Below, one piece after another: positions 1-6,044 of a stretch of DNA of 9,469 bases (position 1 is the first letter of the stretch; every line of letters starts with the position of its first letter). The stretch is from Novosphingobium sp. UBA6722 (GTDB taxonomy: Bacteria > Pseudomonadota > Alphaproteobacteria > Sphingomonadales > Sphingomonadaceae): the NCBI GenBank assembly GCA_002454125.1, contig DKII01000031.1, positions 1-9,469 on the forward strand, given 5' to 3'. Below the pieces are notes generated by a model, which was given only the letters and a program-made list of their open reading frames with translations, was not told the DNA's origin and searched no databases. The translations under genes were made by a program, and so were the position numbers.

Positions 1-234
1 CGGCGCGGCCGCCGCCGGGCCTGGCCACAGCAGCGCGGCGCTGGCGGCAATTGCAGCGCTCTGCGCGGTCAGCTCGGCCTCGGTGCGGCGGATCAGGGCG
101 TTCTCGTAAACCCGCAGGCCCAGCGCAGCGATGCCGGGGAGCGCGGCAACGAACAGCAGCGTCCCGAACAGCAGCCAGCGCAGCCGTGGCACCGGCCAGA
201 GCCGCAAGGCCAGGCTGCGCAAACTCGCGATCAT
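1..234 (-). CDS. Sensor histidine kinase, N-terminal fragment (gene runs off the left edge)
   Basis: The 78 visible codons give a short basic N-terminus (MIASLRSLALRLWPVPRLR), one hydrophobic membrane segment at about residues 20-40, then the start of a presumed periplasmic region beginning RVYENALIRRTEAELTAQ. This pattern, a basic tail, one TM helix and an 'RVYEN..IRRTEAEL' stretch, is what I recognise from sensor kinases of two-component systems. No HAMP, DHp or ATPase domain is inside the window, so kinase identity rests mainly on position. The ATG (232-234) overlaps the stop codon of the upstream response regulator gene as ATGA, with no strong Shine-Dalgarno of its own, so translation is probably coupled to that gene. 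It would autophosphorylate on His and pass phosphate to the neighbouring regulator. The 3' end is absent because the window stops, not because of a visible lesion. It was too short to be listed as a complete reading frame. Confidence 0.75.
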   Translation of the reverse strand, partial: MIASLRSLALRLWPVPRLRWLLFGTLLFVAALPGIAALGLRVYENALIRRTEAELTAQSAAIAASAALLWPGPAAAAP

Positions 235-923
235 GCCGGGATGCAGGGGCCGAGGCGGTAACCCACGCCGGCGCGCGTTTCGACCAGGCTGTCACATCCC
301 GCTTCGGCGAATTTGCGGCGCAGGTTGCGGACGTGGCTGTCGATCGTCCGGTCGGTGATCGCAAAGCCCGGTCCGTGCAGCCGGTCGATCAACTCGTCGC
401 GGCTGAAGAAGCGGGTCGGGGCAGCCGCCAGGATGCGCAGCAGGGTGAACTCGGTCACGGTCAGCGCCACGTCCTCCCCCTGCCAGCGCGCGGCCCAGCC
501 ATCGAGATCGAGGCTCAGCCCGCCGCGCCCCATTGGCTCGGCCACGGGTGCGGCATCGCGGGCAGAGCGCCGCAGGATCGCCTGGGCGCGGGCCACGACC
601 TCACGCGGGGAAAAGGGCTTCACGACATAGTCATCGGCCCCCAGCTCGATCCCCAGCACGCGGTCAAGCTCGTCATCGCGGCTGGAGAGGAACAGGATCG
701 GCAAGTCGCCCTGGGCGCGCAGCCGGCGGCAGACTTCCAGTCCGTCCATCCGCGGCATGTTGATGTCCAGCACCACCAGGTCCGGCGTGCCCTGGGCTAT
801 TGTCGCCAGCGCCGCCTCGCCATCCTCGGCCTGCGCCGTCTCGATCCCGGCCTTGGCGAAGGCGAAGACCAGCACCTCGCGGATATGCGGGTCATCGTCG
901 ACGATCAGGACGCGGCGGGTCAT
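231..923 (-). CDS. OmpR/PhoB-family response regulator
   Basis: A 230-residue DNA-binding response regulator. The receiver domain (about 1-118) shows VLIVDDD with acidic residues D10/D11, phospho-acceptor D53 in VVLDINMPRMDG, a Ser pair in the FLSSRDDE switch region, and K102 in VVKPFSPRE. The C-terminal winged-helix domain (about 133-226) has LTVTEFTLL, the recognition-helix region DRTIDSHVRNLRRKF and the final wing ETRAGVGYRL. Length and order are normal for the family. I chose the ATG at 921-923: it places VLIVDDD four residues from the start, as is usual, and has AAGG about 7 nt upstream. A TTG at 957-959 would overlap the stop codon of the preceding membrane-protein gene (TTGA) and add 12 Pro-rich residues, which is less likely. 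It lies 32 nt after that gene and overlaps the kinase gene by 4 nt, so all three are probably one transcript. Regulated targets cannot be told from sequence. Confidence 0.95.
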   Translation of the reverse strand: MTRRVLIVDDDPHIREVLVFAFAKAGIETAQAEDGEAALATIAQGTPDLVVLDINMPRMDGLEVCRRLRAQGDLPILFLSSRDDELDRVLGIELGADDYVVKPFSPREVVARAQAILRRSARDAAPVAEPMGRGGLSLDLDGWAARWQGEDVALTVTEFTLLRILAAAPTRFFSRDELIDRLHGPGFAITDRTIDSHVRNLRRKFAEAGCDSLVETRAGVGYRLGPCIPA

Positions 924-955
924 GGCCTTGCCTTGTGGCGGTTCCGGCGGGAAGG

Positions 956-2476
956 TCAACCGGCCTTGGCCGCGGGATCATAAGGCACGCCTGAGCAGTC
1001 ATAGCGCTCGCCCGGATAGGTCCGCACCGGCCCGACCTGTCGCTCGGCCTGGGCCAGTCGCTGCTGCCCAAGCCAGGTCCAGCCGCCCTCGGCCAGGATC
1101 TGGCCCTGGCGGTACTGCACCAGCGTGCGCAGCATTTTCACCCGCTGGTGCAGCATGGGATCGAGCGGGCGCTGCTCCAGCTCGATCAGCGGCAGCAGCG
1201 CCGCAGGGCCAAGCTCCGCCAGATAGCACAGGTCGAGCACCGCGCCGCTGCCGTCGACCTCGCGGGCGTGGCGCACGTTCCACTGCGCCGCGATCGCGCC
1301 GGTATCGATGAAGGCGTAAACGCCCAGCAGCAGGGCCGCCGCGCCGCAGTTGGCATTGATCAGCCAGGCGGCGGACTTCTCCTTCAGCAGCCGCCACAGG
1401 ATCAGACCCAGGCCGAGCGCGACCAGCCCCATCCAAGCCAGCGCCGCAATTCGCAGCCGGGTCAGCGAATAGGCGTCGATGTAATCGTAGAGCCGCAGCA
1501 TGGCGGAGGCGACCAGCACCACGTTCTGCGCGATCCACAGCATGACCAGGCGGCGCACCAGCGGGCTGGCTGCGGTCTGCGAACCCGGGCGTAGCGTGAT
1601 CAGCACGAACAGCGCGGCGAGCAGGGCCGTAGCGATCAACGGATAGGCTCCGCGGTGAGCATAGTCGGCCAGCGTCATGCCCTGTGGCAGCGGCACCAGC
1701 CCCCACAGCCAGGCCAGATCCATCGCGTTCTGAACCGCAAAGATCAGGTTGAAGGCCAGCAGGCTGAGCAACACCGAAGTCGGGCTGACCCCGGGCAGGG
1801 CCAGATCGCCCGACCCATCGAAGGTGCCAAAGAATGGCCGGCTGCGGCGCGGTCGCAGCACGCCCCAGGTGACGACCGCCACGAAGGTCCAGAAGAACAG
1901 CCGCTCGAACAGGGTATCATCGGGAAAGGGCAGTGAGAGGCTGGCAAAGAACTGTTCGATCACCGGGTTGGCCGAAGCGAACAGCAGCAGGATCACCGCC
2001 GATCCCGCCAGCGGCAGGACCAGCGCGGGCAGCGTGCGGCGCAGGCCGGCGACCGCCTGGGGCTTGCGGCGGTGGCTGCGGGCCAGCTTGAACAGGTCGA
2101 TCAGCGGCCCGAACAGCGCCTTGAAGCCGTGGGCGAACAGCCGCTGCGCCCAGCGCCAGCCATCATCGAACCGCCCCGTGCCGGGCAGCAGGATCGCCAG
2201 ACCCAGTGCCACCCAGAACAGCACGAACGGCAGGATCGTGGCGTCGATTGCCATGGCCCCGGCCATCGCCAGTGCCACGGCGAGGGCGGCGAGCGCCCGC
2301 CGGTCATGCCGCAGCGCCGGCAGGGCGAGGACCGCCGCCATCGCCAGGGCCGCGCCGAACAGGCCAAGCCAACCGTGGCTGTGCCCGCCCTGATAGAACA
2401 CCCGGTCCGCCAGCCCGACCAGCGCAGCGGCCAGCACCAGCTTGAACCAGAACCCGTGGCGATAAACTGCCGACAT
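956..2476 (-). CDS. DUF4173/DUF4153-type multispanning inner-membrane protein
   Basis: A 506-residue membrane protein with about 10-11 hydrophobic segments (around 11-28, 35-53, 58-76, 80-97, 150-168, 190-206, 234-250, 278-295, 309-326, 344-362, 374-391) and a soluble C-terminal tail of about 110 residues. The stretches AHRGAYPLIATALLAALFVLI (about 273-293) and YDYIDAYSLTRLRIAALAW (about 330-348) are the features by which I recognise the DUF4173/DUF4153 group, whose function is unknown. A basic loop at about 130-147 is probably cytoplasmic. The tail contains NVRHAREVDGSGAVLDLCYLAELG, a segment often seen at this place in the family. The ATG at 2474-2476 follows a strong Shine-Dalgarno (AGGGGAG, 7 nt before the start). 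It is the first gene of a likely operon with a response regulator and a histidine kinase, so it may help sense or carry out an envelope response; this is inferred from position only. Confidence 0.85.
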   Translation of the reverse strand: MSAVYRHGFWFKLVLAAALVGLADRVFYQGGHSHGWLGLFGAALAMAAVLALPALRHDRRALAALAVALAMAGAMAIDATILPFVLFWVALGLAILLPGTGRFDDGWRWAQRLFAHGFKALFGPLIDLFKLARSHRRKPQAVAGLRRTLPALVLPLAGSAVILLLFASANPVIEQFFASLSLPFPDDTLFERLFFWTFVAVVTWGVLRPRRSRPFFGTFDGSGDLALPGVSPTSVLLSLLAFNLIFAVQNAMDLAWLWGLVPLPQGMTLADYAHRGAYPLIATALLAALFVLITLRPGSQTAASPLVRRLVMLWIAQNVVLVASAMLRLYDYIDAYSLTRLRIAALAWMGLVALGLGLILWRLLKEKSAAWLINANCGAAALLLGVYAFIDTGAIAAQWNVRHAREVDGSGAVLDLCYLAELGPAALLPLIELEQRPLDPMLHQRVKMLRTLVQYRQGQILAEGGWTWLGQQRLAQAERQVGPVRTYPGERYDCSGVPYDPAAKAG

Positions 2477-2482
2477 GCGAAA

Positions 2483-2503
2483 TCTCCCCTGATGACAGGA
2501 GAG
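2483..2503 (-). promoter_or_regulatory. Ribosome-binding site enclosed in an 8-bp inverted repeat
   Basis: On the minus strand the sequence before the DUF4173-type gene reads arm CTCTCCTG, loop TCAT, arm CAGGGGAG, then ATTTCGC and ATG. The arms pair over 8 bp in RNA, with one G-U wobble, and the second arm is the Shine-Dalgarno itself. If the transcript starts upstream of 2503, the hairpin would mask the ribosome-binding site. As DNA, the same near-palindrome could instead be an operator. The repeat is visible directly; its function is inferred. Confidence 0.5.
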
Positions 2504-2580
2504 TGTCTAACCCGGCGCAGCGCAGGCCGTGCTGGCGCAGCCTTGTGCTTGTTGTGCAGATCCGGTGCAGGTGGGCAGGC

Positions 2581-4380
2581 TTAGTACCCCTGCGCCTGCC
2601 CGTCTTTGCGCATTTCGGTCGCGCCGGTCAGCACGCCGGTCTTGGGATCGCGGGCGATGGCCTGATAGCCCCCGAACATCGCCCCGTCCTTCACCACCTC
2701 TACCTTGTGGCCCATCGCCTTCAGCGCCGCGACGGTCTCGGCCGGAATGCCGGCTTCGACATAAAGCGTGCCGAGCGGGTCGATCGAGGGGCCGGTCGAT
2801 GGCTCGGTCGGCTCGCGCCCGCCTTCGTGGTTCAGCCGCGCGGCATCGCCGGCTTCCTGCAGGTTCATGCCGTAATCGACCAGGTTGATCAGCACCTGCA
2901 CATGGCCCTGCGGCTGCATTCCGCCGCCCATCAGCCCCAGCGTCATAAAGGGTTGGCCATCCTTCTTCACGAAGGCCGGGATGATCGTCTGGAACGGGCG
3001 CTTGCCGGGCGCATAGGCATTGGCGTGCTTGGGATCGAGGCTGTAAAGTTCGCCCCGATCCTGGAACATGAAGCCCAGCCCGTCGGGCGTCAGCCCGCTG
3101 CCCATGCCGCGAAAGTTGGACTGGATCAGGCTGACCATCAGCCCATCCTTGTCGACCACGGTCATGTAGGTGGTGTCGCCCGGCCCATCGAGCTTGGGTT
3201 CAGGCTTCGGCTCACCCGGTGCGAACTCGGGCGTCGCCTTGTTCGGATCGATCAGGGCAAAGCGCTTCTTGCCATATTCGTCCGACAGCAGATCGAGCGG
3301 GAAGGGCGCAAAGCCCGGATCGGCATAGAACTTTGCCACGTCGGCATGGGCCAGCCGCTTGGCCTCGGTGATATAGTGCAGCACCTGCGGGCTGCCGCGC
3401 TCCCACTGCGCCAGGTCGACGTTCTTGAGGATGCTGACCATCTGCAGCGCGGCGAAGCCCTGCGTGTTGGGCGGCAGCTCGCACAGCTCATAGCCCTTGC
3501 GATAGGCCACGCAGACCGGCTCAAACCAGTCGCTGCGGTGGGCGGCAAAGTCCTCGAGGCTATAGGCCGAGCCCTGCCGCTTCAGGTAATCGACCATCAC
3601 CTTGGCGCTCTGCCCGCGGTAGAATTCATCGCGCCCGTTCTGTCCGATCCGCTCCAGCGTATTGGCCAGGTCCGGATTGCGAAACACCTCGCCCGCCTTG
3701 GGCGCGCCGTTCGCGAACCAGGTGGCGCGGGCATTGGTGAAATCGAACTTGTCGGCATTGCGATCGAAGTTGCGGAAGGCGCGGCGGTAATACTCGGCGA
3801 TCACCGGGGCGACCGGGTGGCCTTCGCGCGCATAGCGGATCGTCGGCGCCAGCACGTCCTTCATCGGCAGCTTGCCGAAGCGCTGGTGCATGGTGAACCA
3901 GGCATCGACCGTGCCGGGAATGGTGACGGAGAGATGACCCAGCGGCGGCAGACTTTTCGCATCGCCCAGCTTGGCCTTCAGCTGCTTCAGCGTCTGCGCC
4001 TTGGGGCTGCGGCCCGACCCGTTCAGGCCGTGGAGCTTGCCGGTCTTGGGATCATAGATGATCGCGAACAGATCGCCGCCGATGCCATTGCCGGTCGGCT
4101 CCATCAGCCCCAGCGCGGCGTTGGCCGCAATCGCCGCGTCAACCGCATTGCCGCCCGCCTTCAGCACATCGAGCGCGATCTGCGTCGCCAGTGGATGGGC
4201 GGTCGCCGCCATGCCATTGCGGGCATAGACCGGACTACGCGACCACGGCGCGCCAGCGGGCCGTCCACCTGCACCGATCTGCTCGGCGACGGGGCGGAGC
4301 TTACCCGGCTGCTCCTGCGCCAGGGCGGGCTGGGCAAGCAGGGTGAGGCTGGCGGAAAGGAGGATGGTCGCGCGCTTCAT
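2581..4380 (-). CDS. ggt: Gamma-glutamyltransferase family Ntn-hydrolase, exported
   Basis: A 599-residue precursor of the gamma-glutamyltransferase family, which cleaves glutathione and related gamma-glutamyl compounds and transfers or hydrolyses the gamma-glutamyl group in the periplasm. Residues 1-21 form a Sec signal peptide ending in ALA before QEQ. The large-subunit region has HPLATQIALDVLKAGGNAVDAAIA (62-85) and GNGIGGDLFAIIYD (97-110); R124 in NGSGRSP is probably the substrate carboxylate-binding Arg. The autocleavage site is G401-D402/T403, so T403 would become the N-terminal nucleophile of the small subunit (403-599). LMGGGMQPQGH (483-493) is the glycine-rich oxyanion segment. The region after T403 runs straight through NFRGMGSGLTPDGLGFMFQDRG without the long lid loop of E. 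coli GGT, as in the more divergent family members, so substrate preference is open. The ATG at 4378-4380 has GGAG 6 nt upstream. It lies 104 nt before the DUF4173 gene with no clear terminator between them. Confidence 0.93.
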   Translation of the reverse strand: MKRATILLSASLTLLAQPALAQEQPGKLRPVAEQIGAGGRPAGAPWSRSPVYARNGMAATAHPLATQIALDVLKAGGNAVDAAIAANAALGLMEPTGNGIGGDLFAIIYDPKTGKLHGLNGSGRSPKAQTLKQLKAKLGDAKSLPPLGHLSVTIPGTVDAWFTMHQRFGKLPMKDVLAPTIRYAREGHPVAPVIAEYYRRAFRNFDRNADKFDFTNARATWFANGAPKAGEVFRNPDLANTLERIGQNGRDEFYRGQSAKVMVDYLKRQGSAYSLEDFAAHRSDWFEPVCVAYRKGYELCELPPNTQGFAALQMVSILKNVDLAQWERGSPQVLHYITEAKRLAHADVAKFYADPGFAPFPLDLLSDEYGKKRFALIDPNKATPEFAPGEPKPEPKLDGPGDTTYMTVVDKDGLMVSLIQSNFRGMGSGLTPDGLGFMFQDRGELYSLDPKHANAYAPGKRPFQTIIPAFVKKDGQPFMTLGLMGGGMQPQGHVQVLINLVDYGMNLQEAGDAARLNHEGGREPTEPSTGPSIDPLGTLYVEAGIPAETVAALKAMGHKVEVVKDGAMFGGYQAIARDPKTGVLTGATEMRKDGQAQGY

Positions 4381-4412
4381 GGCATTCTCCGGCGTGGGTT
4401 CGGCGGAGTGAA

Positions 4413-4441
4413 GCTCTAGGACTGAGGCTCGGTTGCGGCAA
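4413..4441 (-). promoter_or_regulatory. Candidate housekeeping promoter of ggt
   Basis: Reading the minus strand, TTGCCGC is followed after 14 nt by CCTAGAGC. The Caulobacter/alphaproteobacterial housekeeping consensus is TTGACGS-N10-14-GCTANAWC, so the spacing fits and there are three mismatches in total. The site lies about 33-60 nt upstream of the ggt ATG. It is a pattern match in GC-rich DNA, so confidence is modest. Confidence 0.35.
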
Positions 4442-4504
4442 GGGTGAGGGCAGGGATGTGGATACGGGCTTTGGGGCGGGGCTCTCGCTCCGTTCCATCA
4501 TTCC

Positions 4505-4535
4505 CGTCACCCCGGACTTGATCCGGGGTCCAGCT
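4505..4535. repeat. REP-like dispersed palindrome
   Basis: An 8-bp perfect inverted repeat, ACCCCGGA (4509-4516) and TCCGGGGT (4522-4529), closes a CTTGA loop and is flanked by GTC on the left and CCAGCTT on the right. I recognise this as a short intergenic element found in many copies in sphingomonad and other alphaproteobacterial genomes; its reverse strand is often mistranslated as AGPRIKSGVT. Only one copy is in this window, so the repeat nature is known from memory rather than shown here. It sits between two divergent genes rather than after a gene end. Confidence 0.7.
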
Positions 4536-4589
4536 TCCTCACCGCAGCACTTCCGGCCTGGCGATCTACCGTCCGTTTCCGGCAATGCG

Positions 4590-4646
4590 GCACTGAGCAG
4601 TGCTTCAAGCGCAACCGTTGCGATTCTCATCGGATAATCATTGCGA
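4590..4646 (+). promoter_or_regulatory. Putative promoter/operator region of the desaturase gene
   Basis: Three short palindromes follow one another: GCACTG-AG-CAGTGC (4590-4603), CGCAAC-C-GTTGCG (4610-4622) and the imperfect GATTCTC-ATCG-GATAATC (4622-4639). The last contains GATAAT (4633-4638), a good -10 hexamer, but no good -35 lies 16-18 nt before it, which would fit an activator-dependent or repressed promoter. GATAATCATT (4633-4642) also equals 10 consecutive bases of the E. coli Fur 19-mer. TTGCGA occurs twice (4618-4623 and 4641-4646). The palindromes are seen directly; regulation is inferred. Confidence 0.4.
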
Positions 4647-4663
4647 ACAACCTGCAAACGCAC

Positions 4664-5797
4664 GTGACAACTGCGGCGGAGGCATTTAGCGATCGAGGTG
4701 TGAACGCAATTGAACACCAATCGACCTTCCTCGACGCCCGCGATAACACTGCCCCCGCGCCGATCGATCCACGCAGGCTGATGCGCGATCTGCAGGCGTT
4801 TCGCGACCCGCAGCTACGCCGAAGCGCATGGGAATTGGCGGTTACGCTGATCCCGTTTCTGACTTTGTTCGCGCTGATCGCGAGTGCGACAGCGGCAGGC
4901 TATTACCTCGCGCTCGGGGCAACGCCGCTGGCGGGCTTGTTCCTGCTGCGGCTGTTCATCATCCAGCACGATTGCGGCCATGGCGCGTTCCTGCGCAGCC
5001 GGTCGAGCAATGACTGGTTGGGTAGGGCGCTGGGCGTTTTGACGCTGACGCCTTATGATTGCTGGCGGCGTTCGCACGCGCTGCATCACGCAGCTACAGG
5101 CAATCTGGATGCGCGCGGGTTCGGCGATATCGACACCCTCACGGTGCGTGAATATCTGGAGCGCACGCCGCTGCAGCGGTTTTTCTACCGCTTGTACCGC
5201 CATCCCGTGGTTCTGTTGGGCTTTGGCCCGGCATACCTGTTTCTTCTGCGCCACCGGCTGCCGATCGGCTTGATGAAAGAAGGGTCAATTTACTGGGGCA
5301 GCGCAATCGCAACCAATCTGGCGACTGCACTGGTATTGGCCATACCGGCTTTCCTGTGGGGCTTCGGCGTCACGGCCATGGTATTCTTTCCGGTGTTGAT
5401 CAGCGCCGCATCACTGGGTGTCTGGCTGTTCTACATCCAACACCAGTTCCCGGAGGCGCATTGGGATCACGCTGCCGATTGGTCATTCCATGATGCGGCG
5501 CTGCACGGCAGCTCGTACCTCGATTTGCCGCCGATATTGAGCTGGTTCACCGGAAACATCGGGATCCATCATGTCCATCACCTGGCTAGCAGAATTCCGT
5601 TTTATCGCTTGCCTGAGGTGCTGGAAAAGCACCCCCAGCTGCGCGGTCTGAACCGGTTCACGGCCCTGGAGGCTTGGGCCAGTTTGCGTCTGGCCTTATG
5701 GGATGAAGGGGAGCGAATGCTGGTGTCATTCCGCGAAGCCTGCCGCATCCGGAACGAGGATTGCGCGCCCCGATCCCCCAACATTTCGGACCATTAA
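4664..5797 (+). CDS. Membrane fatty acid desaturase (PF00487 type)
   Basis: A 377-residue integral-membrane di-iron desaturase, which would insert a cis double bond into membrane acyl chains using O2 and an electron donor. Three histidine boxes are present: H102-DCG-H106, H138-ALHH-142 and H302-HVHH-306, with further His in IQHQFPEAHWDH (258-269). Hydrophobic stretches at about 57-100, 182-196, 214-233 and 236-257 fit the usual four-helix topology with the boxes on the cytoplasmic side. The start is uncertain: the GTG at 4664 has no Shine-Dalgarno, another in-frame GTG lies at 4700, and the conserved part begins near IDPRRLMRDLQAFRDP (34-49). I keep 4664 as the longest form. The gene is lower in GC and freer in codon choice than its neighbours (about 55% GC in the sampled stretch 5281-5340), which may mean transfer. 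The exact regiospecificity cannot be told. It is convergent with the helicase gene and divergent from ggt. Confidence 0.9.
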   Translation: MTTAAEAFSDRGVNAIEHQSTFLDARDNTAPAPIDPRRLMRDLQAFRDPQLRRSAWELAVTLIPFLTLFALIASATAAGYYLALGATPLAGLFLLRLFIIQHDCGHGAFLRSRSSNDWLGRALGVLTLTPYDCWRRSHALHHAATGNLDARGFGDIDTLTVREYLERTPLQRFFYRLYRHPVVLLGFGPAYLFLLRHRLPIGLMKEGSIYWGSAIATNLATALVLAIPAFLWGFGVTAMVFFPVLISAASLGVWLFYIQHQFPEAHWDHAADWSFHDAALHGSSYLDLPPILSWFTGNIGIHHVHHLASRIPFYRLPEVLEKHPQLRGLNRFTALEAWASLRLALWDEGERMLVSFREACRIRNEDCAPRSPNISDH

Positions 5798-5804
5798 GAA
5801 CCTC

Positions 5805-5834
5805 GCAGCCCGGCCTGAAGGCGGGCCGCATTTT
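5805..5834 (+). terminator. Candidate rho-independent terminator of the desaturase gene
   Basis: Eight nt after the TAA, arms GCCC-g-GCC and GGC-GGGC close a TGAA tetraloop, with a bulged G and an outer GC pair beyond an A-C mismatch. The stem is followed by ATTTT. Position and T run fit a terminator for the plus-strand gene. The bulge and short T run make it a moderate match. Confidence 0.5.
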
Positions 5835-5973
5835 CCTACATCGCGTCGAGCCGCTACATTCGCGCTGGCTCTTTCTAATCGTTGAAATGCGCAAGGTGCG
5901 GCTGCGGACGCGCTTGTTCAGGCAGTTTGATGCGCGCGGATAAGGCCGTGCGGATGTGTTTCATCAACTAACT

Positions 5974-6009
5974 CCGCCCGACTCGGCGCATTCGCGTCGA
6001 GCCGGGCGG
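5974..6009. terminator. Large hairpin between convergent genes, likely terminator
   Basis: Arms of 16 nt (5974-5989 and 5994-6009) pair with only one mismatch and one G-U wobble around the tetraloop ATTC. It lies 35 nt after the helicase stop codon and 176 nt after the desaturase stop. No strict T run follows on either strand; the minus-strand side continues AGTTAGTTGATG and the plus-strand side CGTTGTTGC. It most probably ends the typA-helicase transcript, and may also act as a backup for the desaturase transcript. Confidence 0.6.
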
Positions 6010-6044
6010 CGTTGTTGCAGTCAAAATACGCGAAAATGCGCGGT

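Noticed and set aside
924..959. TTG start for the response regulator with a TTGA overlap to the upstream gene
   Set aside because: It would add 12 non-conserved residues before the canonical start of the receiver domain; the ATG at 921-923 has a better Shine-Dalgarno and the usual N-terminal length.
51..983. A 310-codon plus-strand frame across the response regulator
   Set aside because: It is antisense to a clear receiver plus winged-helix protein and to the operon junctions; composition is that of a shadow frame.
2504..2580. A terminator between ggt and the DUF4173-type gene
   Set aside because: I found no stable stem followed by a T run on the minus strand; the spacer is GC-rich with only short direct CTGCGCC repeats, so co-transcription cannot be excluded.
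2503..4419. A 638-codon open frame on the plus strand antisense to ggt
   Set aside because: It mirrors a well-recognised gene in the opposite strand, has no family motif, and its His/Arg/Gln-rich composition is typical of an antisense frame in high-GC DNA.
4301..4720. A 139-codon minus-strand frame across the ggt start and the divergent spacer
   Set aside because: It contains AGPRIKSGVT, the usual false translation of the REP-like element, overlaps the ggt start out of frame, and spans both promoter regions.
5761..5943. Short plus-strand frames at the desaturase end and in the convergent spacer, including an 18-residue one from 5887
   Set aside because: No ribosome-binding site, no recognisable motif, and the region looks like ordinary non-coding spacer with terminators.
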